Source of the DNA: Protopterus annectens
Lineage: Eukaryota > Chordata > Ceratodontiformes > Protopteridae
Direction: 5' to 3'
DNA: 64,000 bases
Assembly (NCBI RefSeq): GCF_019279795.1
Contig: NC_056743.1
Location: 1,781,389,466 to 1,781,453,465, forward strand
Of the stretch, positions 43,507 to 53,594 are shown piece by piece; the first letter of the stretch is position 1; every line of letters starts with the position of its first letter. The translations under genes and the position numbers were made by a program. The notes under the pieces are model-generated. The model saw only the letters and a program-made list of their open reading frames with translations. It had not been told where the DNA came from and ran no database searches.

Positions 43507-43700
43507 CTAGTACCATAGCTAGGATGGAGTGAAAGGGTTGCTGCCCTAGGTAAAAACTGTTAGGGGCTACAATCCGCACCTCAGAAAAGATGCCGATCAG
43601 GTGCAACTGCAGTAGCAACAATAATTTAAGCAGCTATGGATTAAGGGTAGGGAGTGCACGTCTCCAGGCCAAGGAATGCCCAGGACACCGGCTGATACAG
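43507..43700 (+). repeat. possible short hAT-like remnant
   Basis: CTAGTACCATAGCTAGGATG then GGGTTGCTGCCCTAGG resembles the CAGTGGCGTAGCTAGG ... TGCCCCAGG start common in vertebrate hAT elements. The right end, near CAGGACACCGGCTGATACAG (43681-43701), is uncertain and no duplication was found. Confidence 0.3.
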
Positions 43701-44644
43701 CTATTGTTCTGTATGCTGTTATGTTGTGCCTTTTAACAACTGGAAGAAAATATAGGAAGGTATATTTGTAACAGCTTTCATTTTATTATCATTTTTTTAT
43801 TTCACTGTTAATGTAGAATAACATGTAGGAATAAACTGTGCAGTATCTTTGTACTACAAAAATGGCTTATCTCATCTACTGCTTATATCTTATATTCAGT
43901 TTTACATCTCCTTACTGCAAGAAATGTAAAAAAGGTAAACAAAAGAAATTCTTAAACTTTTGCTTGAAGAAAGTACAAACTTTAAAATATGTTTTTAGTG
44001 GGTGTGCCCTTATGAACTCTTTTGGGGGCTTTCCTCTCAAAACTAAACATACTAAATCAAAGGTCAGCACCTTTGAAAGAAAGAGGATTCCAGGGTTGAA
44101 ATTTAGAGAGATAACACTGCACACTTGCACGGTAGTGTTTTTGGCCAGCTAGCTGCACTTTAAGGTACATAAATGATTCACACAGCAGCTATGCAACAGA
44201 TGTAGCCATGGAAATAGACAAAGACAAACTAAAGTGCATATGCAGAAATGCAAGAAGCAGTTCACAGATTGGCTGTACACTACATTCTGCAATCACAAGA
44301 GAACAGAAGACATAAACTCATCATATCTTAACATAAAGCAGTACTTATAGCAGTTAGGCTGCACCTGCTACTGGGCCCCTTGGCAGGATGGTACCAAGTG
44401 CAGCAAGCACACAATTAAGCAGCCATATATGTACAACTGCTCTTCTATGGTGCTGTTATATGTGGACACCTGCTGGATCAATTAAACGGAAGGAAAGGGG
44501 AACACAGGAATTAGGAAGGTGGGAAGGGCAAGCAGAGAGTAACACATAAGGACAACATATATGGGTTTGCAGAATGTGGGAAGGATGACAAATGTTTTTG
44601 TGGAGATGGGATGCTCCCTTTTTAAGTGGAGGAGGGTCAAATTT

Positions 44645-44830
44645 TTAAATGGAGAGAAAGGAAGACACATACCTCTCAACTGTCCAGATTTTTGCAGAAT
44701 GTCTGGGTTTTTGCCTGACATTTTTGGTCTCTTCCTCATAAAATTTGTGGCTTTATGGCAAATCAGTGAGGACTGAGGCCACTAAATAATGACAGACATT
44801 TGAGTTTCAGACTTCATAGCCTTCAGAAAA
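44645..44830 (+). repeat. repeat shared with the hAT-like element interior
   Basis: CATAAAATTTGTGGCTTTAT, AATCAGTGAGGACTGA and AATAATGACAGACATTTGAG align with 36838-36935 (CATAAAATCTGTGGTTTTAT, AGTCAGTGAAGGATTGA, AATAATGACAGGCATTTGAA). Confidence 0.65.
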
Positions 44831-46196
44831 TGCATATTAAAACAAAACATGCAGACAAACCAACAACAACATCAACAAACAGAGGTTAAAGTGTTCATAC
44901 TTGGATAAGTAGAAATGGGATAGTCAGAGAGAAACAAAGGGTAGGCAAATGGTGATGGGAGGGTTGAACAATGCACAGGGTATGGGGTGGGATACAAGAG
45001 GAAGGGAACACACATGACTGGGAATATGGTGGGTTATGAACATATGGTGTGTTGTCTCCAACCTTAGCTGAGAGAGACATCACAGAGCTCCATCCCTTTT
45101 ATGATGGATCAGGGTGGCCAGCAGTATGAGACACACTCTCCCCAGTGCTCCAATGGTACAGGCCAGCCTTTTTGGCTCTCCATCTAGACCATAAATCTCA
45201 TATTACTCTTTCCACAGTAGACTCCACCACCTTTCCAACTGTGGCTTGGCCACCTCAGGCAATACAGTCAGGCCACCTGTCAGTGTGGATCAGGAAACAT
45301 CATCTATTGAGGCAATTCTAGCCTTATGTCTGTCATCCTTCTTATTCTCAACCTCAGAAGGGGCAGTTCATGGTGGCATCACCTGCTGAGCTAATCAATC
45401 ATCTTTTAGTGCAGTGAGAAAAAAAAAATGGGAAGGTAGCAAAAGTGCTTCTAGCCTGGCATTGGTCAGACTATATTCAGCAGACATGTCAGCATCAGTG
45501 ATGGGAACCAATGGTGGATGGCCATGAGCCTTTTTTAACTCTTGCAGAAGCTAACATAGTTTGCATGATGCTCTGATGATGCTGACAGAGCAAGGACACA
45601 TCCATGAACCATGATAACTGTAAAGTAAGATGATGCAGCAGCAGATGTAATTCCATAAGGACTGTCCATTAGCTGTATGACAGTCCACAGGCAAATCTGT
45701 GCCTCTACACATGGTTTAAGCTATGCAAATAGAATATAGCACGATAATATATTGGGGCACACCAGAGAGTGTGCTGTCACTGCAACATGTTTCAGTATGA
45801 CCCCGCTACAGAACATAGTGCTACAAGAGCCTAAACACTATGTAGTGGTCATATCACATGTAGTGCTACCATCATTTCTACATCTGCCTGCCATGGAAGT
45901 TCTAGACAATAACAGAGAATCTTTCCAAATATTTGCCAGAAGTAACAGAAATAACTATAGTCCAAAACCTATCACAGGTAAAAAGAGAAACATAAAAATA
46001 TGACATGCAAAAAAATGTATACTATAACATTTTGGATATGTTGCCTAATCTTACTTCCCATGTACAAAGATCATTAGGATTCAGGAAACATAGGTCATCC
46101 CTAAAAGGAGCTAAGAATATCTGATTTCAAAAATTCCAACAGTCCCAGTAATGACAACAGCAACAGCAGGTTGACAGGATTCCCAGGGTAGGGAGA

Positions 46197-46874
46197 ATGT
46201 CTCTGGTAACTGCCACCAAAGAGGCAGAGCTGGACCTCACCAACAGGGGTTCCACATTTTTTCCCCATGGGCCAGGCAGTTTGAACCCTGAGCAGTTGTA
46301 CAACTGTGTCTTCCTGGAGGCAGTTGAAGGACATTTTTCACTGAATCCTTTTACATGGCTGACCATCACACAAAACTCATTAGACATATACAGAGGTCAC
46401 ATGATGCTATTTTTACAACTGCCCATGCAACCACCATTGCATCCACCCTCTGTGCCACTGTGTCAAAGGAGGGTGTCTCAAAAGGAAGTGAAAAACCTTC
46501 TGTCAAAAAAACATGCAGAAGGACCTGGATTTTACTCAGGGTTCTTCATGGTGCCCAAAAAACACACAAGAACTTTGGCTGATACTAGACCTCAGTCATC
46601 TGAAGTAATATGTGAAGAAAGAGTCCTTCCAGATTGTCATGGTTCAATCCATCCTATCTTGTTTGTAAGCAGGAGATTCTATATGCTCTTTGGATTTCTA
46701 GGATACTTATTTAAATATCAAGATAGCCAAGCCACCCATAAGATTTCTATACTTTTAGGTGGGAGCAGTCATTACCAGTTCAGTGCCTTACCATTTGGTC
46801 TTCCTACAACCCCCTACCTCCATAGTTCTTCACCAAGTACATGGCTCCATTTTCAGGCTGTCAATATACTATAA
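46197..46874 (+). pseudogene. DIRS-like reverse transcriptase fragment
   Basis: A 225-codon frame carries spaced matches to the DIRS/tyrosine-recombinase retrotransposon RT. WLTITQNSLDIYRGH and FLQLPMQPPLHPPSVP resemble the pre-RT region; then VSQKEVKNLLSKK, GFYSGFFMVPKK and later YQFSALPFGLPTTPY. The catalytic LDLKDAY and DD motifs are not readable: the middle is rearranged or shifted (ILFVSRRFYMLFGFLGYLF). No recombinase domain is seen nearby, and the fragment stops where the minus-strand LINE begins at about 46865. A Gypsy-type origin is a less likely alternative. Confidence 0.6.
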
Positions 46875-47450
46875 CAGTCAATCCCATAACTGTCCAGTTC
46901 TTAAACATATGTAAATTAGTGTTTGCTTTAATATAATTTGGTAGTCTTTTAATTGCATCAGCTACTCTTTCAGAGAACCAGTTAGTACAGCTGTCATTCT
47001 TATATAATCTTCTACATAGGTTGTCTGAAGATTTTTTACTACTTATTGATAACCCCAAACATTCCCAGATATAATTTCTAAATGCTCTATGTACCTGAAT
47101 AAGGTCTCCTCCTAAATATCTGTATGAGATACTGTATAGATTCAGGTAGTTTAGTTTTTCACATCCATGGATGCCCATGATGTATTTCTGCTGTATACTT
47201 CATCTTGTTTTGTTATAAGGCTTCCATATTGTTATCCATACTCTAGTTTGGGTCTAATATAACTTATAAACAGCGAATTTGTCATTTCTGACTTCCTAGG
47301 CTTTGTACTATTTTATACCACCTTATAGTTCTATAACTGTCATTAGCCAATTGATTGATATGATTAGAAAAACTCAAAGCTGAATCTGCTCATATACCAA
47401 AGTCCGTAAATGAATCTACAGTTTCAATTACTACAGTTTCAATTGCTATG
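46865..47450 (-). pseudogene. CR1-group LINE C-terminal fragment
   Basis: The minus-strand frame 47178-46861 reads LNYLNLYSISYRYLGGDLIQ, RRLYKNDSCTNWFSERVADA and IKRLPNYIKAN with a final FKNWTV. This is the post-RT domain pattern of CR1-group LINEs (L..YS...R..GD.I...F, FS.R....WN.LP). Decayed RT sequence continues to about 47450. Confidence 0.7.
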
Positions 47451-47460
47451 TGCTGTATTA

Positions 47461-47545
47461 ATATTCTATATTTTATATTCTATACTCTATATTCCATATT
47501 CTATATTCTATAGTCTATAGTCTATAGTCTATAGTCTATGCTATT
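47461..47545. repeat. (TCTATAG/TATTC)n minisatellite
   Basis: TATTCTATA units grading into TCTATAG units, about 85 bp. Confidence 0.9.
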
Positions 47546-47985
47546 ATGTTATTCAAGACACAGGACAGAGGAAGGCTGTTAGTTTGGGGCAACAGGGAAA
47601 TCTGCAGGGTTGGACAGATGTTGAAAGAGAGCCATTGTTCCTTCTGTGTGGGTGCATGAGAAGCATCATTGCAAAGAACTGGAAAGGTAGGATTTCATGG
47701 AAGAAATAATTACTGGAGAGGAGGAATGTGGGAGTATATAAAAGAGTTGTTTTAGCTAAGTTTATGCATATTTTGCAATTCATTGTGAGGGGGAGGGTAT
47801 TTGTTTCTTTATTGCTGTTTTTATTTCAGTGATGTTGGATTAAATGATGTGTTGATCTGTTATGAGTTGATTGTGCAATCATCATCATCATCATCATCAC
47901 CAGCAACTCCCCTTTTTCCTATTTCTACATGGGGTCAGAATATCACTCAGTTGTTGCCATCTCCCCAATTCAGTGCCACTCTCCT
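47546..47985. other. no recognised feature
   Basis: Short sequence with an (ATC)n run near 47879-47898. Confidence 0.4.
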
Positions 47986-47989
47986 AACT

Positions 47990-49450
47990 TCTTTGACAGT
48001 CATGCCTGACTGACACAGTTCTCTCACACAATCCATCCATCTCTTTGTTGGATGCCCTCATTTCCTCTTGCCTTCTCCGTGTTTTTCTCAAATCTTCTTT
48101 ACCAGATTGCCTTCTGCTTTTCTCTACTTGTGCTTGAAACCCACTGCCAGTTGGCTGCCATTCCTCTGATTCTCGTTTTGACCTCCTCATTCATACTTCT
48201 TTTCTTGTTAACCACCCCTGCCAGATACTTGAAGCTGCCAGCCTAGTTCACTGTTTTCCATTCTATCTCAGTTCTCAGCTTAGCCTGATTTCATTTCCAT
48301 TTGCTGCCATTGCAAATGTCATATCTGTAGTCATTTCCATCCCATGTGCCTTCAGTTTTGCATTCCATTCCCCTGTTGTTTGCCAAAGTTCTTGCTCAGA
48401 ATCTGCCTGTAATGTCATGTCTCATCATGAGCTCAGAGCTAAATCCTGATGTACACCCACTACCACTGGGAACCCCTCTGTGAGACCAAACACTGTTCAT
48501 ACTTGAGTTATTGAGTCCTTATACATAGCCTGCATTAATTCTACCAATGTTTCTATGACTTTGAGACACTGCAGGACTGCACAAATCTGCTTTCTTGGGC
48601 CCTTGCATATACTTTCTCTAAGTCTAGGAATGCCCAGTTAGACTACTTCCTCATCTATAACATCTTCTCAACTATCTGTCTTACTGTAAACATTGGGTCA
48701 GTTATGCTGCATCTTGGTCTGAATCAGAACTGCTCATCTCCCAACTTACTTTCTACTGCTCTGCATTGTCTTTTATCAATCACCCCCTCCAGCACTGTCA
48801 TGTATTGTGACAGGACTCTGACACCTCTGTATTGCCCAAAGTTGTAGATAACCCCTTTGTTCTTGTACACTGACACTAGTATGCTTATTTTCCAGTCATC
48901 TTGGATGCATCTTTCTCTCTGTACTGCTATGAGATATTCTCCCATATTTATTTAATTATTATTTGTTTTCCGGGAAAGTCCAACTTGGAAAGAGTTCATT
49001 TTCAGCGGAGAGTTGAAGACTCTGGGAGAAATGCTCCAGATGCATGTCTCTGTAATGTGGAGGGAAAATGGAGCACCCAGAGGAAATCCATACGAACGCA
49101 GGGAGGACATGCAGACTCCGCACAGAAGGGACCGCAGCTTAGAATCAAAGCAGAGAACCTCTTGCTGTGAGGTGACAATGCAAACTGCTGCATCACTGCA
49201 CTGTCCTCACCTAACATCTTGATCATATCTACAGGGACCTCATCTGAGCCTGATGATTTAACCACATTTATTTTCCTTAATGCTGTCCTTAATTCTTCTA
49301 GGGTAGGCTCCTTCTCTTCCTTCATCGTTGGCTGTGTCTGCGGCAGTACAGCTTCTGTGGAGTTTTCTTCATTCAGAAGCTGCTGGAAGTACTTCCATCT
49401 GCCTTTGATGTCCTGTGGACTGAAGAGCATGTTCTTACTGGAATTCATTA
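47990..49450 (-). pseudogene. LINE remnant (minus) split by a SINE
   Basis: From the right, the minus strand reads KGRWKYFQQLLNEENS, LEELRTALRKINVVKSSGSD and VDMIKMLGED (the region before RT). It is then interrupted by a SINE at 48945-49206. It resumes with DDWKISILVSVYKNKG and YRGVRVLSQYMTVLEGVIDK (RT fingers), and further on a post-RT stretch (LKAHGMEM-like near 48350, NEEVKTRIRG at about 48170). The set of motifs is that of RTE/L1-like non-LTR elements, distinct from the CR1-like and L2-like copies. Motif A-C are not readable. Clade uncertain. Confidence 0.65.
48945..49206 (-). mobile_element. SINE family C copy 1
   Basis: The minus strand starts with a tRNA-like head (GTGCAGTGATGCAGCAGTTT, then GTTCTCTGCTTTGATTCT). 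The widely conserved core follows: GTGCGGAGTCTGCATGTCCT, CCTGCGTTCGTATGGATTTC, CTCTGGGTGCTCC. It ends with an AATAATTAAATAAAT tail at the left. It sits between two adjoining parts of a LINE RT, so it inserted after that LINE. Confidence 0.85.
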
Positions 49451-50915
49451 TGAATGTGTATTTATGTTTGATGAAAAATTAATAAAAAGAATAGAAAAGA
49501 AATAAAGGCAACTTCTACTATTAGCAAGGCAACCAAAAATGTTTTGAAAGAATCAAGAAAAAGTGAGAAGGGAAGAAGTTTGTAGAGGTACAATACTGTT
49601 AAGGGATTTATATCAAATTCTATGCATTTGCAAAGATGAGTTTTAGCCCATAGTGAATACCAGATATTATTACATTTACTATATCAATATTAATATAAAA
49701 AAATATATAAACCAGTTAAAAATATTGCCTTTGATTCTGAAACCTCCAATATGATTTGCAGTAGTTAAATTACACATACTAATTTGTGGTTTAGTATTTT
49801 GTAGATGAAAGATATAACTATGAAGTTAGTCTATAAAAGGAGAATTGAGGAATATCAGAGAAGTTAATAATTCCTGCGGGTTAAATAAACTCTGTGTAGG
49901 CTTAGCTCAAAGCCTATATGGAGTTTACATGTTTGCATGGCGAGCGGGAGCGCTAATAATATATGCATGACACACCACATTTAAATGTAAACAAGAGCTG
50001 TTTCGTGGCCAGCAATAGGGTTGCCAGTCAGAAAACCATGTAAAGCAACAAGGACACTAGCAGACATGTAAATCTGTTTACCTAGGGGAAAACTAGGTCT
50101 TCGGGATGTCACAGAATGCCACAATGATTACCAGGGTTATTAATAAAGCAAAGTATATAGTTCTAACAAATTACATGAAAGTGTATACAGTGCAGAGTAT
50201 TGTGGAAACTTGTTTCTGGCACACTGAATAAAAGTTGTGCAAATGATCAGGAAGGGTACATAGAGTGCATTATAAAGAAAAATTCAGGGGAAGTGTGTGT
50301 ATTGAAAAGGGACATACAAATGAATTGTAGGAATGAACACAGGGGAAGAGGACAGGTGGAACATGGTAAGGTACAGCAGATGAGGGCATGAAGACAGTTG
50401 TACCATGAACACAAATCACATAGTGAAATGATACAGTATGGACTGCACAATTATTGTATATTATGTGACTGTCACACAAGGCGAAATATAAATTAAGAAG
50501 ATTCTTTGTTTTATAAGCATCCTGACACGAACAATGGAGGGGACATATATTGGGGATGACATATACAATAGGGGTTAGGTGCATATTGTGAAGCTGGGCA
50601 AAATGAGTTTCCTGAATATGATGTAATGTCAGCACAGGTCTTTACACAGCAGGACACATAGTAGCAGGTTCATGGACAAAGTAGAAAGAAGCACACACAA
50701 TCATGGACAATATCCAAATAATACCACAAGTAATCTCATGTCTTCGACGTAACATATGTGATTTTGAGTGATCATAGATGGTTCTGGAAGAACACAGTTG
50801 TACAACTATTATGATTTGTCAGCAATCTATGAGGGCAATCAAACACACCTTCCTCAAACTTTAACATTTGCAGGAGGAGTTAGGAGGGACACTGTTATAC
50901 TGGTTACATATTACA
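49451..50915. other. no recognised feature
   Basis: AT-rich, non-coding. Frames on both strands at 50200-50635 overlap each other without recognisable domains. Confidence 0.4.
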
Positions 50916-50917
50916 TT

Positions 50918-51340
50918 ATCGAAGTTTCAGTACTTCGAATACCATATGGTCGACACCATATGATTGAAGTACTAAAACTTTGAAAATGTAATTAAAAAAA
51001 CAAAAGTAACTGCTGTGAGCGGGGGGGGGGCAATCCTCCTGCACCCTCCCCCACACCCCCCCTACTTAAATATACCAACTTTGAGATCGCACTTTAACAG
51101 AGTTAAGCACAGGAAAGGGAAAGTTTCCCTTTCCTACTCTGTAGCTCGATCTCAGAGTTGGTATATTTAAGTAGCGGGGGTGTGAGGGTGCATGGGGGTT
51201 TGCCCCCTGCCTGCACCCTTTACTTTACCTTTTTTTTTTTTTATAACATTTTCGGAGCTTCAAAAATTTAATTGTTTGATCATTAAAGGTCTACCTTTAG
51301 TGATTCGAGCAATTGAATTTTTGATATTCTAATAGGAACC
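50918..51340. mobile_element. foldback element F8, near-complete palindrome
   Basis: Centred at 51123 (AGGAAAGGGAAA / TTTCCCTTTCCT). The signature occurs twice, in opposite directions: TACTTAAATATACCAACTTT on the left (51063 on) and GAGTTGGTATATTTAAGTAG on the right (51154 on). C-rich sequence lies outside the left one and G-rich sequence outside the right one. The outer arms (about 50918-50990 and 51250-51330) each contain their own hairpin (CCATATGGTCGACACCATATG-type and AAAGGTCTACCTTT). The right end TTTTTGATATTCTAATAGGA then ACCCG resembles the F5/F10 terminus. Confidence 0.82.
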
Positions 51341-51382
51341 CGTTATGCCTGTATTTGAGGTTATGAGCAATCCTGGCAAGTT

Positions 51383-52019
51383 GATAGATGGCGTTTATAT
51401 CACACTATTGAAAGATGAAAATAGCGAATGCTATTACATCAAACCTGAAATATTTAAACCACAAAATATCAAACATTCAGAACAGCAAATTTTTTCCATG
51501 GGAAAAAATTTGCTATTCCGAAACACATACACACAACACAAGCACACCAAAAAAAACAGCAATCCACAAACATACACTTAAAATCCTGCATCTAACCCTA
51601 CACTAAACTGTACATACACTACTATCTATCCACTTACCTTAACCCAAACCCTAACCCTAAGGTGCGTCACTGTCGCACACTCACCAAACCCGCACCCTAA
51701 CCCTAACTCACTTAACCCATCCCTAACCCTAAAGTTGTCACAATCGCACACTCACCTGACCCGTGCCCTAACCCTAACTCACTTAACCCACCCCTAACCC
51801 TAACGTCCACACAATCACACACTTACCTGAACACAACCCATAACTTTCCACCACAGCGCTGAAAATAGAGAAGCCACAGAACCAGCCAACCGAATTCTTT
51901 CCCTAGGAAAAAATTCAGTGTTCTGCAGCTTCGCTATTTTTAGCGTTCACTGAATAGTGATCGATATTAGAACATTTGAAGTTTTAAAACTTCGATGTTC
52001 TGATATAGACCCGATAGAT
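51383..52019. mobile_element. foldback element F10 with telomere-like interior
   Basis: Left arm (51383-51530) and right arm (about 51885-52012) share GAAAATAGCGAA, CAGAACA and AAATTTTTTCC..GGGAAAA in inverted order. Internal palindromes: around CCATGG in the left arm, CCTAGG in the right, and 51963-52006 (AACATTTGAAGTTTTAAAAC on its left half). The terminus TGTTCTGATATAGACCCG matches F5. The usual GATC hairpin/signature core is absent; the interior is a C/A-biased 71-bp tandem repeat instead. Confidence 0.75.
51640..51845 (+). repeat. 71-bp tandem repeat with CCCTAA runs
   Basis: Three diverged units with period 71 bp (CGCACACTCAC at 51674 and 51745, ATCACACACTTAC at the equivalent place in unit 3). 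Each holds two or more CCCTAACCCTAA telomere-type runs (CCCTAACCCTAACTCACTTA). Embedded within foldback element F10. Confidence 0.88.
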
Positions 52020-52239
52020 GTACATGGCATATATATGGTGCTATCCACACTTTCACGAATGTAACCCATGCAATCAATCTTGTCAGTCGGCTACGTATTT
52101 ACTATGTGCATCAGAGCAACATGTATCACACATCCATCTTGTATAACACCTTGACGTTGGTTTTACACCATCAACCACTAATATTTATGCAACAAAATGA
52201 ATATTCAGGTATGGCTGATAAGATGTGTGGGAGCTCAAT

Positions 52240-53560
52240 GTGGCAAATGTGGTACACTTGAGTGACTCTTCCCTGGAAGATGTGTTGTGAGGTACATGAA
52301 AAGGGTGCATTGTACTCAGTTATTGGTGTGATGAGGGATGAGAACTATGGAACTATAATGCCCTTTGATGTGGATGACCTGTACATACTCAAGAATTGTG
52401 TTATATACAAGGCAGTAGTCACCACTTTGGGCACATGCTGGTGGACGTGCTATATACCATCTTCCTGAGTACACAGGTCACATACCACTTGGTCTTCTCA
52501 TAGGGGTGTGCTGTCTATATTATAATTAGCTTGTATATTTGCTATTATAATGTAACAAATCTTCCATCATTTTTCTTCATCTTCTGTGTCCCCATGACTG
52601 TGACAGCAATCCTTTTTGTGCGTTGATACTGTCTGTATTATATCAACAGCACGCTTGGATTCAGTGATTGTCTACAATCTGCTGCTGGCTGGATAAAGGA
52701 TGTGTAAGTCGTTCTTGATGTCTGAGACTTAAATAATGAACAGGAAAGGGCCTAGTACAAATCCCTGAGGTACGGACCTGATCACTGCACTGCAGATATA
52801 GGTCTCTACACACACTTCAACATATTTAGCTGTCACATATGTGATCCAATGGTCTACTCACTTGGTGATAGTAGGTGTGTATGACCACTGCTGACAGCTT
52901 TTCAGTAATACCTTAGTATGGATTTGTGTCAAATAACTTGGCCAGGTCAAGTTACGCAGGATGATACTGCTGTCATCTTGCATGCCCTTCTTGACCTTCT
53001 TGAAGACATTGAACAGATGTAACAGACATGATGTAGCCTGAACAAATCATACATGTGTTTCACACACAGTTCAGATATTACCTTTGGCCTTTTAGAAAAG
53101 GTCCATGATGACTTGTTGGTCTACCTCACAGATGATGACAGTCAGGATTGTTCTATATATGCATGCATCAGATAATGCCCCCCCCCCCCCAGTCAGAAGG
53201 ATGCTTGTTGATGTACACCAGTTCTGTTGGAACATAGTCCATCTGGAGGATCCAACTGTATCTGGTAAGTCCATGTTGTGAGTCATGCTATAGGCAACCT
53301 GTGATGTTGTCAGGGCCCAGTGATTCTGGGTTATTAGCCGTAAACAGCACACAGATGAGTTGCCCTCCTTAGAACAGAAATTGAGAAATGTTTGCATGTA
53401 TACTGTGGCTGATGGCTGGTGGTAATGGAGGGGTGATGATTGAGATAAACTGTCAGCTAGTAGATTGTCTATTTCTTCCGGATGGGTATATCTCATGGCA
53501 CCCACATACAGATCTGTGCTTAGTTGTGCATTCCACTTAACATTTAACATTTATTGGAAT
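52240..53560 (-). pseudogene. CR1-like LINE copy 6, heavily decayed
   Basis: Minus-strand traces across frames: NLFNVFKKVKKGM followed by a D(L)AKLFDTNP-like motif A (about 52930-53010), ITK.VDHWI, and SVPQGFVLGPFLFII (motif B, about 52745-52795). C-terminal pieces near 52262-52470 parallel copy 4. Also EIDNLLADSLSQSSPLHYHQ near 53400-53480 (linker). Many stops. Ends next to foldback element F10. Confidence 0.65.
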
Positions 53561-53594
53561 AAATTGTATTCTTTGAATAAATTGGAATAGATTG

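Larger units (their letters stand above)
41469..46180. other. mostly unrecognised DNA
   Basis: 4.7 kb in which the only candidate elements are a hAT-like end near 43507 and the repeat at 44645-44830. Frames reach about 104 codons (43838-44152) but have antisense frames of similar length and no motif. An unidentified host intron or intergenic region is possible. Confidence 0.35.

Noticed and set aside
43838..44152. 104-codon plus-strand frame with a lysine/cysteine-rich stretch
   Set aside because: An antisense frame of similar openness covers it and no family motif is visible.
51640..51845. Chromosome end
   Set aside because: CCCTAA runs are short, interrupted, part of a 71-bp unit and enclosed by foldback arms, with ordinary sequence on both sides.
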